Below are positions 7,571-17,062 of a stretch of 64,000 bases of DNA, piece by piece; position 1 is the stretch's first letter, and each line of letters begins with the position of its first letter. The notes beneath the pieces were generated by a model. It was not told the DNA's origin. It saw nothing but the letters and a program-made list of their open reading frames with translations, and ran no database searches. The stretch comes from Megaustenia siamemsis. Taxonomy: Eukaryota > Mollusca > Gastropoda > Stylommatophora > Ariophantidae. Position numbers and translations under genes: made by a program. The DNA lies in the NCBI GenBank assembly GCA_032433765.1, contig JAVIAB010000025.1, positions 33,272,115-33,336,114 on the forward strand. The letters are read 5' to 3'.

Positions 7571-10313
7571 GTGAGTTGGTAATGATCACATACCAGTGTA
7601 GCTGTCATAGAGCACTACGGAGTTGGTGAAGATCACATACCAGTGTAGCTGTCATAGAGCACTATGGAGTTAGTGATGATCACATACCAGTGTAGCTGTC
7701 ATAGAGCACTATGGAGTTAGTGATGATCACATACCAGTGTAGCTATCATAGAGCACTATGGAGTTAGTGATGATCACATACCAGTGTAGCTATCATAGAG
7801 CACTATGGAGTTAGTGATGATCACATACCAGTGTAACTGTCATAGAGCACTATGGAGTTAGTGATGATCACATACCAGTGTAGCTGTCATAGAGCACTAT
7901 GGAGTTAGTGATGATCACATAGCAGTGTAACTGTCATAGAGCACTATGGAGTTAATGATGATCACATACCAGTGTAACTGTCATAGAGCACTATGGAGTT
8001 AGTGATGATCACATACCAGTGTAGCTATCATAGAGCACTATGGAGTTAGTGATGATCACATACAAGTGTAACTGTCATACAGCACTATGGAGTTAGTGAT
8101 GATCACATACCAGTGTAGCTGTCATAGAGCACTATGGAGTTAGTGATGATCACACACCAGTGTAGCTATCATAGAGCACTATGGAGTTAGTGATGATCAC
8201 ATACCAGTGTAACTGTCATAGAGCACTATGGAGTTAGTGATGATCACATACCAGTGTAGCTATCATAGAGCACTATGGAGTTAGTGATGATCACATACCA
8301 GTGTAACTGTCATAGAGCACTATGGAGTTAGTGATGACCACATACCAGTGTAGCTATCATAGAGCACTATGGAGTTAGTGATGATCACATACCAGTGTAG
8401 CTGTCATAGAGCACTATGGAGTTAGTGATGATCACATACCAGTGTAGCTGTGAGTTAGTGATGATCACATACCAGTGTAGCTGTCATAGAGCACTATGGA
8501 GTTAGTGATGATCACATACCAGTGTAGCTATCATAGAGCACTATGGAGTTAGTGAAGATCACATACCAGTGTAGCTGTCATAGAGCACTATGGAGTTAGT
8601 GATGATCACATACCAGTGTAGCTGTGAGTTAGTGATGATCACATACCAGTGTAGCTGTGAGTTAGTGATGATCACATACCAGTGTAGCTGTGAGTTAGTG
8701 ATGATCACATACCAGTGTAGCTGTGAGTTAGTGATGATCACATACCAGTGTAGCTGTGAGTTAGTGATGATCACATACCAGTGTAGCTGTGAGTTAGTGA
8801 TGATCACATACCAGTGTAGCTATCATAGAGCACTAGCTATCATAGAGCACTATGGAGTTAGTGATGATCACATAGCAGTGTAGCTGTCATAGAGCACTAC
8901 GGAGTTGGTGATGATCACATACCAGTGTAGCTGTCATAGAGCACTACGGAGTTGGTGATGATCACATACCAGTGTAGCTGTCATAGAGCACTATGGAGTT
9001 GGTGATGATCACATACCAGTGTAGCTGTCATAGAGCACTATGGAGTTAGTGATGATCACATACCAGTGTAACTGTCATAGAGCACTATGGAGTTAGTGAT
9101 GACCACATACCAGTGTAGCTATCATAGAGCACTATGGAGTTAGTGATGATCACATACCAGTGTAGCTGTCATAGAGCACTATGGAGTTAGTGATGATCAC
9201 ATACCAGTGTAGCTGTGAGTTAGTGATGATCACATACCAGTGTAGCTGTCATAGAGCACTATGGAGTTAGTGATGATCACATACCAGTGCAGCTGTGAGT
9301 TAGTGATGATCACATACCAGTGTAGCTGTGAGTTAGTGATGATCACATACCAGTGTAGCTGTGAGTTAGTGATGATCACATACCAGTGTAGCTGTGAATT
9401 AGTGATGATCACATACCAGTGTAGCTGTGAGTTAGTGATGATCACATACCAGTGTAGCTGTGAGTTAGTGATGATCACACACCAGTGTAGCTATCATAGA
9501 GCACTAGCTATCATAGAGCACTATGGAGTTAGTGATGATCACATAGCAGTGTAGCTGTCATAGAGCACTACGGAGTTGGTGATGATCACATACCAGTGTA
9601 GCTATCATAGAGCACTACGGAGTTGGTGATGATCACATTCCAGTGTAGCTGTCATAGAGCACTATGGAGTTGGTGATGATCACATACCAGTGTAGCTGTC
9701 ATAGAGCACTATGGAGTTAGTGATGATCACATACCAGTGTAACTGTCATAGAGCACTATGGAGTTGGTGATGATCACATACCAGTGTAGCTGTCATAGAG
9801 CACTACGGAGTTGGTGATGATCACATACCAGTGTAGCTGTCATAGAGCACTACGGAGTTGGTGATGATCACATACCAGTGTAGCTGTCATAGAGCACTAT
9901 GGAGTTAGTGATGATCATATACCAGTGTAGCTGTCATAGAGCACTATGGAGTTAGTGATGATCACATACCAGTGTAGCTGTCATAGAGCACTATGGAGTT
10001 GGTGATGATCACATACCAGTGTAGCTATCATAGAGCACTATGGAGTTAGTGATGATCACATACCAGTGTAGCTGTCATAGAGCACTATGGAGTTGGTGAT
10101 GATCACATACCAGTGTAGCTGTGAGTTAGTGATGATCACATACCAGTGTAGCTGTCATAGAGCACTATGGAGTTGGTGATGATCACATACCAATGTAGCT
10201 GTGAGTTAGTGATGATCACATACCAGTGTAGCTGTCATAGAGCACTATGGAGTTGGTGATGATCACATACCAATGTAGCTGTGAGTTAGTGATGATCACA
10301 TACCAGTGTAGTT
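7571..10313. repeat. 47-bp minisatellite with a 33-bp deletion variant and ~671-bp higher-order repeat
   Basis: The unit is 47 bp, containing GTTAGTGATGATCACATACC and CATAGAGCACTATGGA. A shorter 33-bp form lacks a 14-bp block (CATAGAGCACTATG or its equivalent) and occurs in runs of about seven at 8605-8815 and 9276-9486. These two runs and their flanks, including the rare doubled CACTAGCTATCATAGAG (near 8832 and 9503), are 671 bp apart, which is a higher-order duplication. Each unit has a TGATCA palindrome. 33-bp runs read through as an 11-residue repeat on both strands because 33 is divisible by three; I reject these as genes. The array fills most of the intron between exons 10584-10757 and 5167-5347. 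Confidence 0.97.
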
Positions 10314-10316
10314 GTT

Positions 10317-10520
10317 ACTCTGTGGCCTCTAATCATTTCATTTGTTTGTTTACTGTCCATGATTCACTTCCAAAGGTCAGAATTGGCTCTATATTGAACA
10401 GATGAACTCTCTTTCTCATTTCCATTGACATAGATTTGTTACATAAGACATTTTTCATTTTCTGAAATGCTATTTTGGCCTGAGCTATTCTGCTTTTTAT
10501 TTCTGTGGTGCATCTTCTTC
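10317..10520 (-). mobile_element. internal LINE ORF fragment
   Basis: The minus strand encodes EIKSRIAQAKIAFQKMKN, then MSMEMRKRVHLFNIEPILTF and GSESWTVNKQ. These are the conserved blocks just C-terminal of the reverse transcriptase domain in LINE ORFs (compare VEPVLTYGCESWT at 5400-5862). Both ends are lost, and the fragment abuts the 47-bp minisatellite on its left. A mixed A/AG tract follows to 10570. Confidence 0.75.
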
Positions 10521-10583
10521 ATAATTATCATTTTAATTTAGAAAAAAAAAGAAAAGAAACAAAAAAATATTTAAAAAACTCAC

Positions 10584-10757
10584 CTTGGAAAAGTGGTCAA
10601 AGTGTTTCAGCATTCTGTCAATCTTGTGAGAAAGATGGGGCTCCGACATCAAGATCTGAGCCAGCAGCTCAAACTTGCACATGATATCTCTGACAGCATC
10701 CTCAGGAGAGAGGTTCATGTAGTGGCGGCGGAGCTCCAGGCTCCCATCTTGTGAGGT
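10584..10757 (-). CDS. internal exon (fourth visible) of the unrecognised gene
   Basis: The acceptor is CTTCATTGCAG|ACC (AG at 10758-10759) and the donor is TTCCAAG|GTGAGT (10582-10583), both strong. The 174-bp exon is 58 codons in phase 0/0, so it could be skipped without a frameshift. It encodes SLELRRHYMNLSPEDAVRDI, then MCKFELLAQILMSEPHLSHK and IDRMLKHFDHFSK. The sequence is helical and rich in Leu/His with no catalytic motif visible; an alpha-helical repeat scaffold is a reasonable guess. The codon third positions are G/C-rich compared with flanking DNA, as in the neighbouring exons. Confidence 0.9.
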
Positions 10758-10914
10758 CTGCAATGAAGATTTACAGCTTTAGAGGAGTTGATTAATTCAA
10801 TGATTTTTTATGTGACTGACCACAATACGTGAGCTGTAGATATTAAGTTGTGTTTTAACTTGACTATTCTAGGCAATATAAGAATGTAATCCTTACAGAT
10901 TACTGAATCATTTC

Positions 10915-11728
10915 AACTCCATGAAAGAGATTGTCAATCTCGATTGAATTACTGCATATGATTTCAGAACATTATTTCTGAACATGGTGATGAAGTCCTT
11001 GATGTGACTTTCTTCACTGATGAGGTATATTTTCATCTTTCTGGTTACATCAACAGTTAGAGCAATCATGTATGGTGTAGTGAAAACCTCCATGAATTAC
11101 ACCAAGTACTGCTTCATGATAAGAAAGTCAGAGTGTGGTGTGCCATAAGTCGTATGCGGATAATTGGGCCAATATTTTCTCAATGCAACAATCAACGCAG
11201 AACGTTACCGTACTTTAATCCGGAACCAGACACAGCCCACCTTACAGAGCAGGAAATTAAAGAAGCCTGGTTTCAGCAGGATGGGACAACAACATGTACA
11301 GCCACATCACTTATTTAGAAAGTAATCGCATTATTTCAAGTGGAATCTGGCATACTCGTTCACCAGACCTGACTCCACCTGACTATTATCTGTAGGGTAC
11401 GCTGAAAGGAAAAGTTTATCTAAATAATTCGCAAACAGTTAATGACCTGAAGGTAGAAATCATCACCCAAATGCAACAAATATCACGGATCATTATCCAG
11501 AACGTTTTTGAAAATATAAAGAAGCGAGTCAACAAATGTCTTGAGGTCCATGGTAGCCATTTTAAACACATGCTGTAGACACAACTTCATTGTGTGAACA
11601 GCCACTTTACCCAATAGAAGCCAGTCAAGAGAAGTAGTGTCCAGATGAATAATAAAAATTTACGTTACAATTTCTCGCAATTTCAAAAATATTTTCACTG
11701 CACAGCTACTTTATAAACACCCCATATA
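10915..11728 (+). pseudogene. degenerate mariner-like (Tc1/mariner) transposase relic
   Basis: Plus-strand pieces in shifting frames match the DDE transposase of mariner-like elements in order: FFTDEVYFHLSGY (first catalytic Asp, near 11018), KVRVWCAISRMRIIGPIF (11130), EAWFQQDG (second Asp, near 11280), SPDLTPPDYYL (third acidic residue, 11381), LKGKVYLNN, VFENIKKRVNKCLEVHGSHF and the end near 11577. The second and third acidic residues are about 34 codons apart, allowing for one frameshift, as expected for a mariner DD34D/DD37D type. Stops and frameshifts make it dead. A terminal-like sequence TATAAACACCCCATAT lies near 11713-11728, but no matching left inverted repeat was found. The N-terminal DNA-binding part is absent. 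Confidence 0.8.
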
Positions 11729-11859
11729 ACATAATGAAAAACATTTAATAGAAATCTTTAGTACAAATTGGAGTCACAACATTCCAATATTTGCTCCGCT
11801 GACCTTTCCAGCAACTATTGAAGAGTTTATACTGATTGTTCCTATCCTGCATTGATTGA
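11729..11859. other. short unassigned intron segment
   Basis: AT-rich spacer between the mariner relic and the retroelement RNase H fragment. I see nothing in it. Confidence 0.4.
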
Positions 11860-12150
11860 ACATGTCACGTTCTCTTTCTCTGAGGGCGTTTATTCTGTTT
11901 TTCAGCTTTGTGGCACCCTGTTCTACTAATCATCTCATGTGTATGTTATCATCCGCTTTATCATCACCTTTCTGTGAGAGTTGGTCTCTAACAGCCGTCA
12001 TGATGTCAGTTTTGTCAATTGTTAACCCTGCACAATGGCAGTCCCTGCTATCTTGCCAGCCAAATCATTACCACAAACTCCTGCATGTCCGGAACAATTT
12101 ATCCAAATTAGACGTGAGTCACGTCTAGTAGGTGCATCCACTCTCTGTAC
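11860..12150 (-). pseudogene. retroelement RNase H domain fragment
   Basis: The minus strand encodes RLIWINCSGHAGVCGNDLAG followed by KIAGTAIVQG, then after a stop and +1 shift LTIDKTDIMTAVRDQLSQKG, and further on basic LKNRINALRERER. The W-x(4)-GH-x-G-x(2)-GN-x(2)-A pattern is the C-terminal part of RNase H domains in non-LTR and LTR retrotransposons, with the GN-D/E position retained. It is isolated from any reverse transcriptase, and the SINE at 12162 borders it. The parent clade is not determinable from this length. Confidence 0.65.
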
Positions 12151-12156
12151 GTGAAG

Positions 12157-12500
12157 CATGTTCTTTTTCTTTTTTTTTGTTCACCAGCTTTGACCTCTGA
12201 CGAAGTCCCCAGAGACTAGGAACTGAATTTTGCGTGTTAATCCATTTTTCCCTGGCAGCCGTGTGCACAGGGGTCACTCACCACAAAGGCAGATAACTCT
12301 GTCTTTGGAGGTACTCATATTTTTTCCGTCGATGAGTAATTGACGTTTCAAACCAGGCCTCGCTGCCTGAGACCAGGGTTGGTTGCCGCAAAGAGAAATC
12401 ATAAATAAAAATCCCAACTGGTGCAGCCGGGATTAGAACCCACAGCCTCTGTTTCGAGGCCGGCGTCATGCCTCGAGACCAACCAGTCCCCCACATGTTC
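12157..12500 (-). mobile_element. tRNA-derived SINE, family S2, minus strand
   Basis: The body is 12164-12493. On the minus strand it starts GGGGGACTGGTTGGTCTCGA, has the B-box-like GGGTTCTAATCCC and the S2 body (AATTACTCATCGACGG, CACACGGCTGCCAGGGAAA), and ends CAAAGCTGGTGAAC plus an A-rich tail. A 7-bp repeat CATGTTC at 12157-12163 and 12494-12500 may be the target duplication, with similar flanking bases; it is short enough to be chance. The copy is better preserved in the head than 3589-3902. Confidence 0.85.
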
Positions 12501-12607
12501 CTTGCAATCTAGTGAAGCATTCTCTGTGAGTTGGTCAATATGACCACATGTGTCATCAGATAGAAGTCTTAGAGGCTAAGTAGTTGTGGTGCTTGCTATC
12601 AGCTTTT

Positions 12608-12939
12608 TAAAAAAAAAATTTTTGTTGGCATTTGCCGGCTTTCACCTCTGGCAAAATCCCTAGAGACTAGGAACTGAATTTTGCTTGTTAATCTGTTTTT
12701 CCCTGGCAGCCATGTGCACAGGGGTCCCTTGCCACACGGGTAGATAAGTCTGTTTTCGGAGGTTCTCAAATTTTTCTATGAGTAATTGACATTTCAAGCC
12801 GGGCCTTGCTGTTGAGACCAGAGTTGGTTGTCATAGAGTGAAATTATAAATAAAAATCCCAACTGGTGCAGCCAGGATTTAAACTCACAATCTCTCTGTC
12901 TCGAGATCGGCATCTTGCCTCAAGACCAACCAGTCCCCC
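12608..12939 (-). mobile_element. tRNA-derived SINE, family S2, minus strand (more diverged)
   Basis: This is the same family and orientation as 12164-12493, 115 bp further right. It ends in the same GACCAACCAGTCCCCC (plus strand) head, with the body blocks CATGTGCACAGGGGTCCC and ATGAGTAATTGACATTTC. It lacks about ten bases in the ATGAGTAC region and has a mixed A/T tail at 12608-12625. The sequence from 12940 to 13279 is unassigned intron with an A/T tract near 13131-13170. Confidence 0.8.
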
Positions 12940-13279
12940 GTTTTGAGTTCAATTTCCAGAATGTGTAGAAAATTTGTTGTAGATGGGCGCATTGCCAGGC
13001 AACCTTGATTTCCCAGAAAAATTCTCCTGTACCCATTTATAGTTTCCTCAAGTTTATGGTATGAAATGATGACAACCTTTCTGTCTTGTTCTCTATTAAT
13101 TTAGATCCCATTAATAAGTTAGATGGCTGGTATTTTTTTTAATGCATTAAAAAAATTAAAAAAAGAACAATTGCTATCATTTCCATACTGGTCCTTTTAG
13201 AGTATTTACAAAAATAAAATGTATCACTCCCTTACAGTTTCCACGTCATCCTTCACAGTTTTGAACTAATACTGCTCAG

Positions 13280-13291
13280 CTTCCTCACCTG
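13280..13291 (-). promoter_or_regulatory. decoy 5' splice site created by target-site duplication
   Basis: The 12 bases CTTCCTCACCTG here are identical to 16931-16942, where their complement CAG|GTGAGGAAG forms the exon/intron border of exon 16940-17062. The two copies flank the SINE trimer exactly, so this is the target-site duplication of that insertion. In transcript sense it is a near-ideal donor (CAG|GTGAGG) about 3.65 kb downstream of the true one. Use of it would extend the exon through the inserted sequence. Confidence 0.85.
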
Positions 13292-13292
13292 A

Positions 13293-13506
13293 GGGAGCCG
13301 TGATAGCTCAGTGGTTAGTTAGCTAGACTACAAAGGACAAGAGGTAGGGTTCGATCCCAACTGATGGCTTCTGGGTTCACCCGGCCTTTAATGGGTACCA
13401 GATTTTTTTCTGAGAAAGTAAGCGGCATGGGCGTAATACCAACCACATTACCCCAAAAATCTTGTGCAGAGTTTCTGTAAAATTTATGGACACTAACACC
13501 ATATTC
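13293..13506 (+). mobile_element. tRNA-derived SINE, family S1, unit A of a head-to-tail trimer
   Basis: It starts GGGAGCCGTGATAGCTCAGT with a canonical A box (TAGCTCAGTGGTTAG) and B box (GGGTTCGATCCC at about 13349-13360). The S1 body follows: TTCTGGGTTCACCCGGCC, TGGGTACCAG, CATTACCCC, and it ends ACTAACACCATATTC. The next unit starts immediately at 13507 without a tail or target duplication, so the trimer probably moved as one RNA. The left trimer flank is the 12-bp repeat at 13280-13291. Confidence 0.9.
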
Positions 13507-13706
13507 GGGAGCCACAGCAGCTCAGAGGTTAGTGAACTGGACTACAAAGGACAAGAGGTAGGGTTCGATCCCAACCGATGGCTTCCGGTTCACCCAGCCT
13601 TTAATGGGTACCGGATTTTCTTTCTGCGAAAGTAAAGCGACACGGGCGTAATTCCGACCACATTACCCCAAAAATCATGTGCCGAAGGTCTGTAAAATTT
13701 ATGGTC
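13507..13706 (+). mobile_element. SINE S1, unit B (left part, interrupted by RTE LINE; resumes 16279-16293)
   Basis: It begins GGGAGCCACAGCAGCTCAGA with A and B boxes (GGGTTCGATCCC again) and runs to TAAAATTTATGGTC at 13693-13706. There the RTE LINE is inserted. The remaining 15 bp of the unit (ACTAACACCATATTC) lie at 16279-16293, after the right copy of the target duplication. Unit B is colinear with units A and C when the LINE is removed. Confidence 0.92.
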
Positions 13707-16278
13707 TTCTTCTTCTTCTACCGTTTTAGCTCCCTGTGGAGCATAGGTCTTCAACAAACACTTTCCAAGTCGTTCTGTTTTTTGCCATTATTTTAAGATC
13801 ATTCTATGTCTTCCCCATTATCTTCATCTCTGCTTCTATCTGTCTTCTCCAAGAATTCTTTGGTCTTCCTCTTTGTCTTTTCCCCTGGGGATTCCAAAAA
13901 AGGGCCTGTTGTGTAATACTCTCAGTTGGCTTCCTTAGTGTGTGTCCTATCCAGCGCCATCGTCTTCGCTGTATATCTTTATCCACTGGTGTTTGACTGG
14001 TAAATTTCCATAATTCTATGTTAGTGATTTTGTCCTGCCATTTCCATCCTTTTATTCTGCGTAAGCATTCATGAATGAAAGTCTGTATCTTCATGATTGT
14101 CAATTTTGTTGTTCTCCATGTTTCACAGCCATATAATAGGACCGCCTTAACATTTGAGTTGAAAATTTTTATTTTTGTATTTAACCTAATTTCTTTGGAT
14201 TTCCATATGTTTGTTTCCCAGTGCAATGAAAGCTCCTCTTGCTTTTGATATCCTTATTTTGGTATCATTTTCTGTTCCCCCCTCTTTATCTATATTACTG
14301 CCCAGATATATGTAAGATTGTACATCTAATAGAGGTATTTCTCCTAGTTTTATTTGGTTATTGCCAACTGCATTAATTCTCATAATGTTGGTCTTATCTC
14401 TATTAATCTTCAGTCCTAGCTGTTGTGATCTCTCATCAAGTACGCTCATTTTATCCTGCATCTGTTGATGGCTGTGTGATAGGAGAGCTATGTCATCAGC
14501 AAAGTCTAAATCATCAAGTTGTTTGGTCAGCGACCACTGGATTCCATTTCTGTTGTTTTGAGTTATTTTCATAATCCAATCTATGGCCAGTAGAAAGAGA
14601 AATGGAGACAGAAGGCATCCCTGCCTTACTCCTGTTCTTATTTCAAATGCTTCTGTAAGCTGTCCTTCATGCACCACACTACATTTTGTTCCTTCAAACA
14701 TTGTTTTTATCAGGTTAATAAACTTTATGGGGATTCCGTAATGACTCAGCAACTTCCAAAGCATTCTTCTGTCTAAACTATCAAATGCCTTTTTGTAATC
14801 TATGAATCCAATATAAAGTGGGGATTTTAGTTTTAAACTTTGTTCAACTATTATACGTAGAGTAGTTATTTGATCAGCACATGATCTGTTCTTCCTAAAA
14901 CCTGCTTGTTCATCTCTCAAATGTTTCTCTATGGCATCTTTTAGTCTCTCCAGGGTGATTCTGCTTAATATTTTTCCTGGCACTGATAGTAGAATAATTC
15001 CCCTATAATTTGTGCACTCCTGTAAACTTCCTTTCTTTGGTAGTTTGATCATATAACCTTCATTCCAGTCTTTAGGTATTTCTTCCCTCTCCCAAATTTT
15101 ATCTAATAGATTATGTAGCATCTTGGTAGAGGTGTTAATATCTGCTTTGATGGCTTCCGAAGGAATTTCGTCTGGTCCTGAGGCTTTACCATTTTTTAAT
15201 AGTTTGATGGCTTTCATTATTTCTTCTTTGCTTGGTTTTCCACAGTTAACGTGTAACTCTTCTTCTGCTGGTAGTATATCTGGAGGATTATTTGAGCCGG
15301 GTCTGTTCAAAAGTTCTTCAAATGCTCTTTCCATCTCTCCATTTGTTCCTTTATATTACTAAGCAGATTTCCTTTCTTAACTTTAATAAAGGCATTGATC
15401 TGTTTGTATTTTCCACTTAATTTCTTTGTGCTGTTGTACAGTTCTTTCATATCCCCTTTATTTGCTGCTTCTTCTGCCTCTTTAGCTAGTTCATCTATAT
15501 ATTTCCTCTTATCCCTTTTAATGCATCTTCTCACTTCTTTGTTCACCTCTGTGTAAGCTTCCTGTGTCTTGGCTTTATTACTTCTCGTTTTGCTTTTATT
15601 TATGTCTGCTTTCTTGTTCTTTCTTTCTTTAATTTTGTCCAGGGTCTCTGCTGTCATCCATGCCTTATTCTGGTGTTCTCTTTTCCCCAGTGTTTCTTCG
15701 CATGTCTCTTTCCATATATCTTTTACCTGTTTCCAATGATCTTCTATATCTATTGTATTTTCTAGTTGTTGGAGGACTTGGTATTTGTTTGATATTGTGA
15801 CTGCGAATTTATCTTTAATTCCTTGTTCTTTAAGAAACCCTACATTGAAATACTTTCTACCCTTATTCGTTGTAGTATACCTTTTTAGTTTAATTTTAAG
15901 TTTGGCTATCAGAAGATGATGATCCGAAGGTACATCTGCCCCTCTATATGCTTTTACATCCTGTAAGGATGACTTAAACTTATTATTAATACATATGTGA
16001 TCAATTCGATTTTCCGTTCTATGATCTGATGACACCCATGTAGCTTTGTGTATTCTTTTATGTTGGAATATTGTTCCTCCTAACTCACTTGATTAAGGGC
16101 GCAGAAATTCACAAATATCTTTCCATTCTCGTTTATATCTCCAAGTCCATGTTTTCTCATAATCTCTTCGAAGCCTCTGTTGTCTGTCTGATCCTACTTT
16201 AGCATTTAGGTCTCCCATCAAGATTATAATATCTTTATAATTTAATCTAATAATATTATAATAATAAAATTTATGGTC
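13693..16278 (-). mobile_element. RTE-type LINE, 5' truncated, inserted in SINE unit B with 14-bp target duplication
   Basis: The body is 13707-16264, flanked by perfect TAAAATTTATGGTC repeats (13693-13706, 16265-16278). The minus strand begins inside the apurinic endonuclease domain (LMGDLNAKVG, near 16220), continues through endonuclease/linker (RIDHICINNKFKSSL) at 16035-15307 and reverse transcriptase at 15334-14186, to the C-terminal region at 14226-13804 (GCLRRIKGWKWQDK, RRWRWIGHTLRKP). RT landmarks in the 382-residue segment are NYRGIILLSVPGKIL 109-123, GFIDYKKAFD 176-185, GVRQGCLLSPFLF 235-247 and the catalytic LDFADDI 276-282, all intact. The frame is broken by an in-frame TAA at 16093-16095 and frameshifts near 15320 and 14200, so it is dead. 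The 3' end is a (GAA)n tail. A shorter relative lies at 4371-4846. Confidence 0.95.
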
Positions 16279-16506
16279 ACTAACACCATATTCGGGAGCC
16301 ACGATAGCTCAGGGGTTAGTGAACTGGACTACAAATGATAAGAGGTAGGGTTTGATCCCAACCAACGGCTTCTGGTTCACCCAGCCTTTAATTGGTACCG
16401 GATTTTTTTTCTGGGAAGGTAAAGCAACACAGGTGTAATACCGACCACATTACCCCAAAAATAATGTGCTGAAAGTCTGTAAAATTTATTGTCACTAACA
16501 CCATAT
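16279..16506 (+). mobile_element. end of SINE unit B (16279-16293) and SINE unit C (from 16294), interrupted by LINE
   Basis: Unit C starts GGGAGCCACGATAGCTCAGG at 16294, with an A box and a slightly mutated B box (GGGTTTGATCCC), and runs to AACACCATAT at 16497-16506, where a LINE is inserted. Its continuation TCCCTATACACCACTTGGTG then GGGTACTTTACTTTT lies at 16882-16930. This supplies the full S1 3' end that units A and B lack. The right target duplication of the whole trimer is 16931-16942. Confidence 0.9.
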
Positions 16507-16881
16507 AACTATTTATTGTCACTAACACCTTCAGTAATAAAGAAAAGACGATGGTCATACGTTGGACATGTGATGATAAGAGATAATAATCGAATAGCAA
16601 AGCAAGCCCTCATATGGGAAACAACAGGTAAAAGAAAAAGAGGAAGACCCAGGGAGACACTGAGAAGAACATTGATGAGAGAGGCAAGAGCAGCAGGAAT
16701 CGGCTCCCTCAATGAGATAGAACTGCTTGCACAGAACAGAGACAGATGGCGAGATTTGATAAAATATCTTTAAAAGAAAACTGCTAGAACAAAAAATTCA
16801 TATAGGAAAAGGCGTATCTTGGTCTACGCCCTATGGGCCGGTTACAGCTCGAAAGGTCAATAGATAGATAGAACACCATAT
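16497..16881 (+). mobile_element. 5'-truncated LINE, family L2, inserted in SINE unit C with 10-bp target duplication
   Basis: The flanks are AACACCATAT at 16497-16506 and 16872-16881. The LINE-derived part is about 16530-16871. The plus strand encodes RWSYVGHVMIRDNNRIAKQA, LIWETTGKRKRGRPRETLRR and the end NEIELLAQNRDRWRDLIKYL with a stop at 16771-16773. The 3' UTR ends CGAAAGGTCAATAGATAGAT. Between the left duplication and the LINE, 18 bases of adjacent SINE (TTTATTGTCACTAACACC, 16485-16502) are repeated at 16512-16529, a 5'-junction duplication of the kind made by template switching during target-primed reverse transcription. Confidence 0.9.
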
Positions 16882-16930
16882 TCCCTATACACCACTTGGT
16901 GTGACGGGGGTACTTTACTTTTTTTTTTTA
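16882..16930 (+). mobile_element. 3' end of SINE S1 unit C
   Basis: The terminal 49 bp of the trimer match the 3' end of the solitary S1 copy at 6490-6716 (CTATATGCCACTTAGTGTG versus CTATACACCACTTGGTGTG) and end in a T-rich tract. It abuts the 12-bp target duplication that contains the splice donor of exon 16940-17062. Confidence 0.85.
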
Positions 16931-16939
16931 CTTCCTCAC

Positions 16940-17062
16940 CTGCAATATATTGGCTCTAAACTTAGTGAATGCTTCCTGTAAGTCCCTGTTTAGATACTGC
17001 TTCAATTCTTCTGTACAGCCCCTTCGTGCTGCTCCTGCATCTCTTTTGGACTTCTTGAGACT
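16940..17062 (-). CDS. internal exon (third visible) of the unrecognised gene
   Basis: The acceptor is ATTTCCTTCCTCCACAG|AGT (AG at 17063-17064) and the donor is TTGCAG|GTGAGG (16938-16939), both strong. The 123-bp exon is 41 codons in phase 0/0, encoding SLKKSKRDAGAARRGCTEEL, then KQYLNRDLQEAFTKFRANIL and Q. The N-terminal part is basic. It follows the ~40-kb satellite intron and its donor lies inside the target duplication of the SINE trimer: the element starts 9 bases into the intron, so the native donor is kept through +9 and everything beyond is transposon. Confidence 0.88.

Noticed and set aside
8559..9554. 11-residue repeat open frames on both strands
   Set aside because: A by-product of runs of the 33-bp minisatellite unit.
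13293..13365. Genuine tRNA gene
   Set aside because: A and B boxes are present, but the sequence continues into a repeated SINE body and cannot fold with a proper acceptor stem; the same head occurs in several copies.
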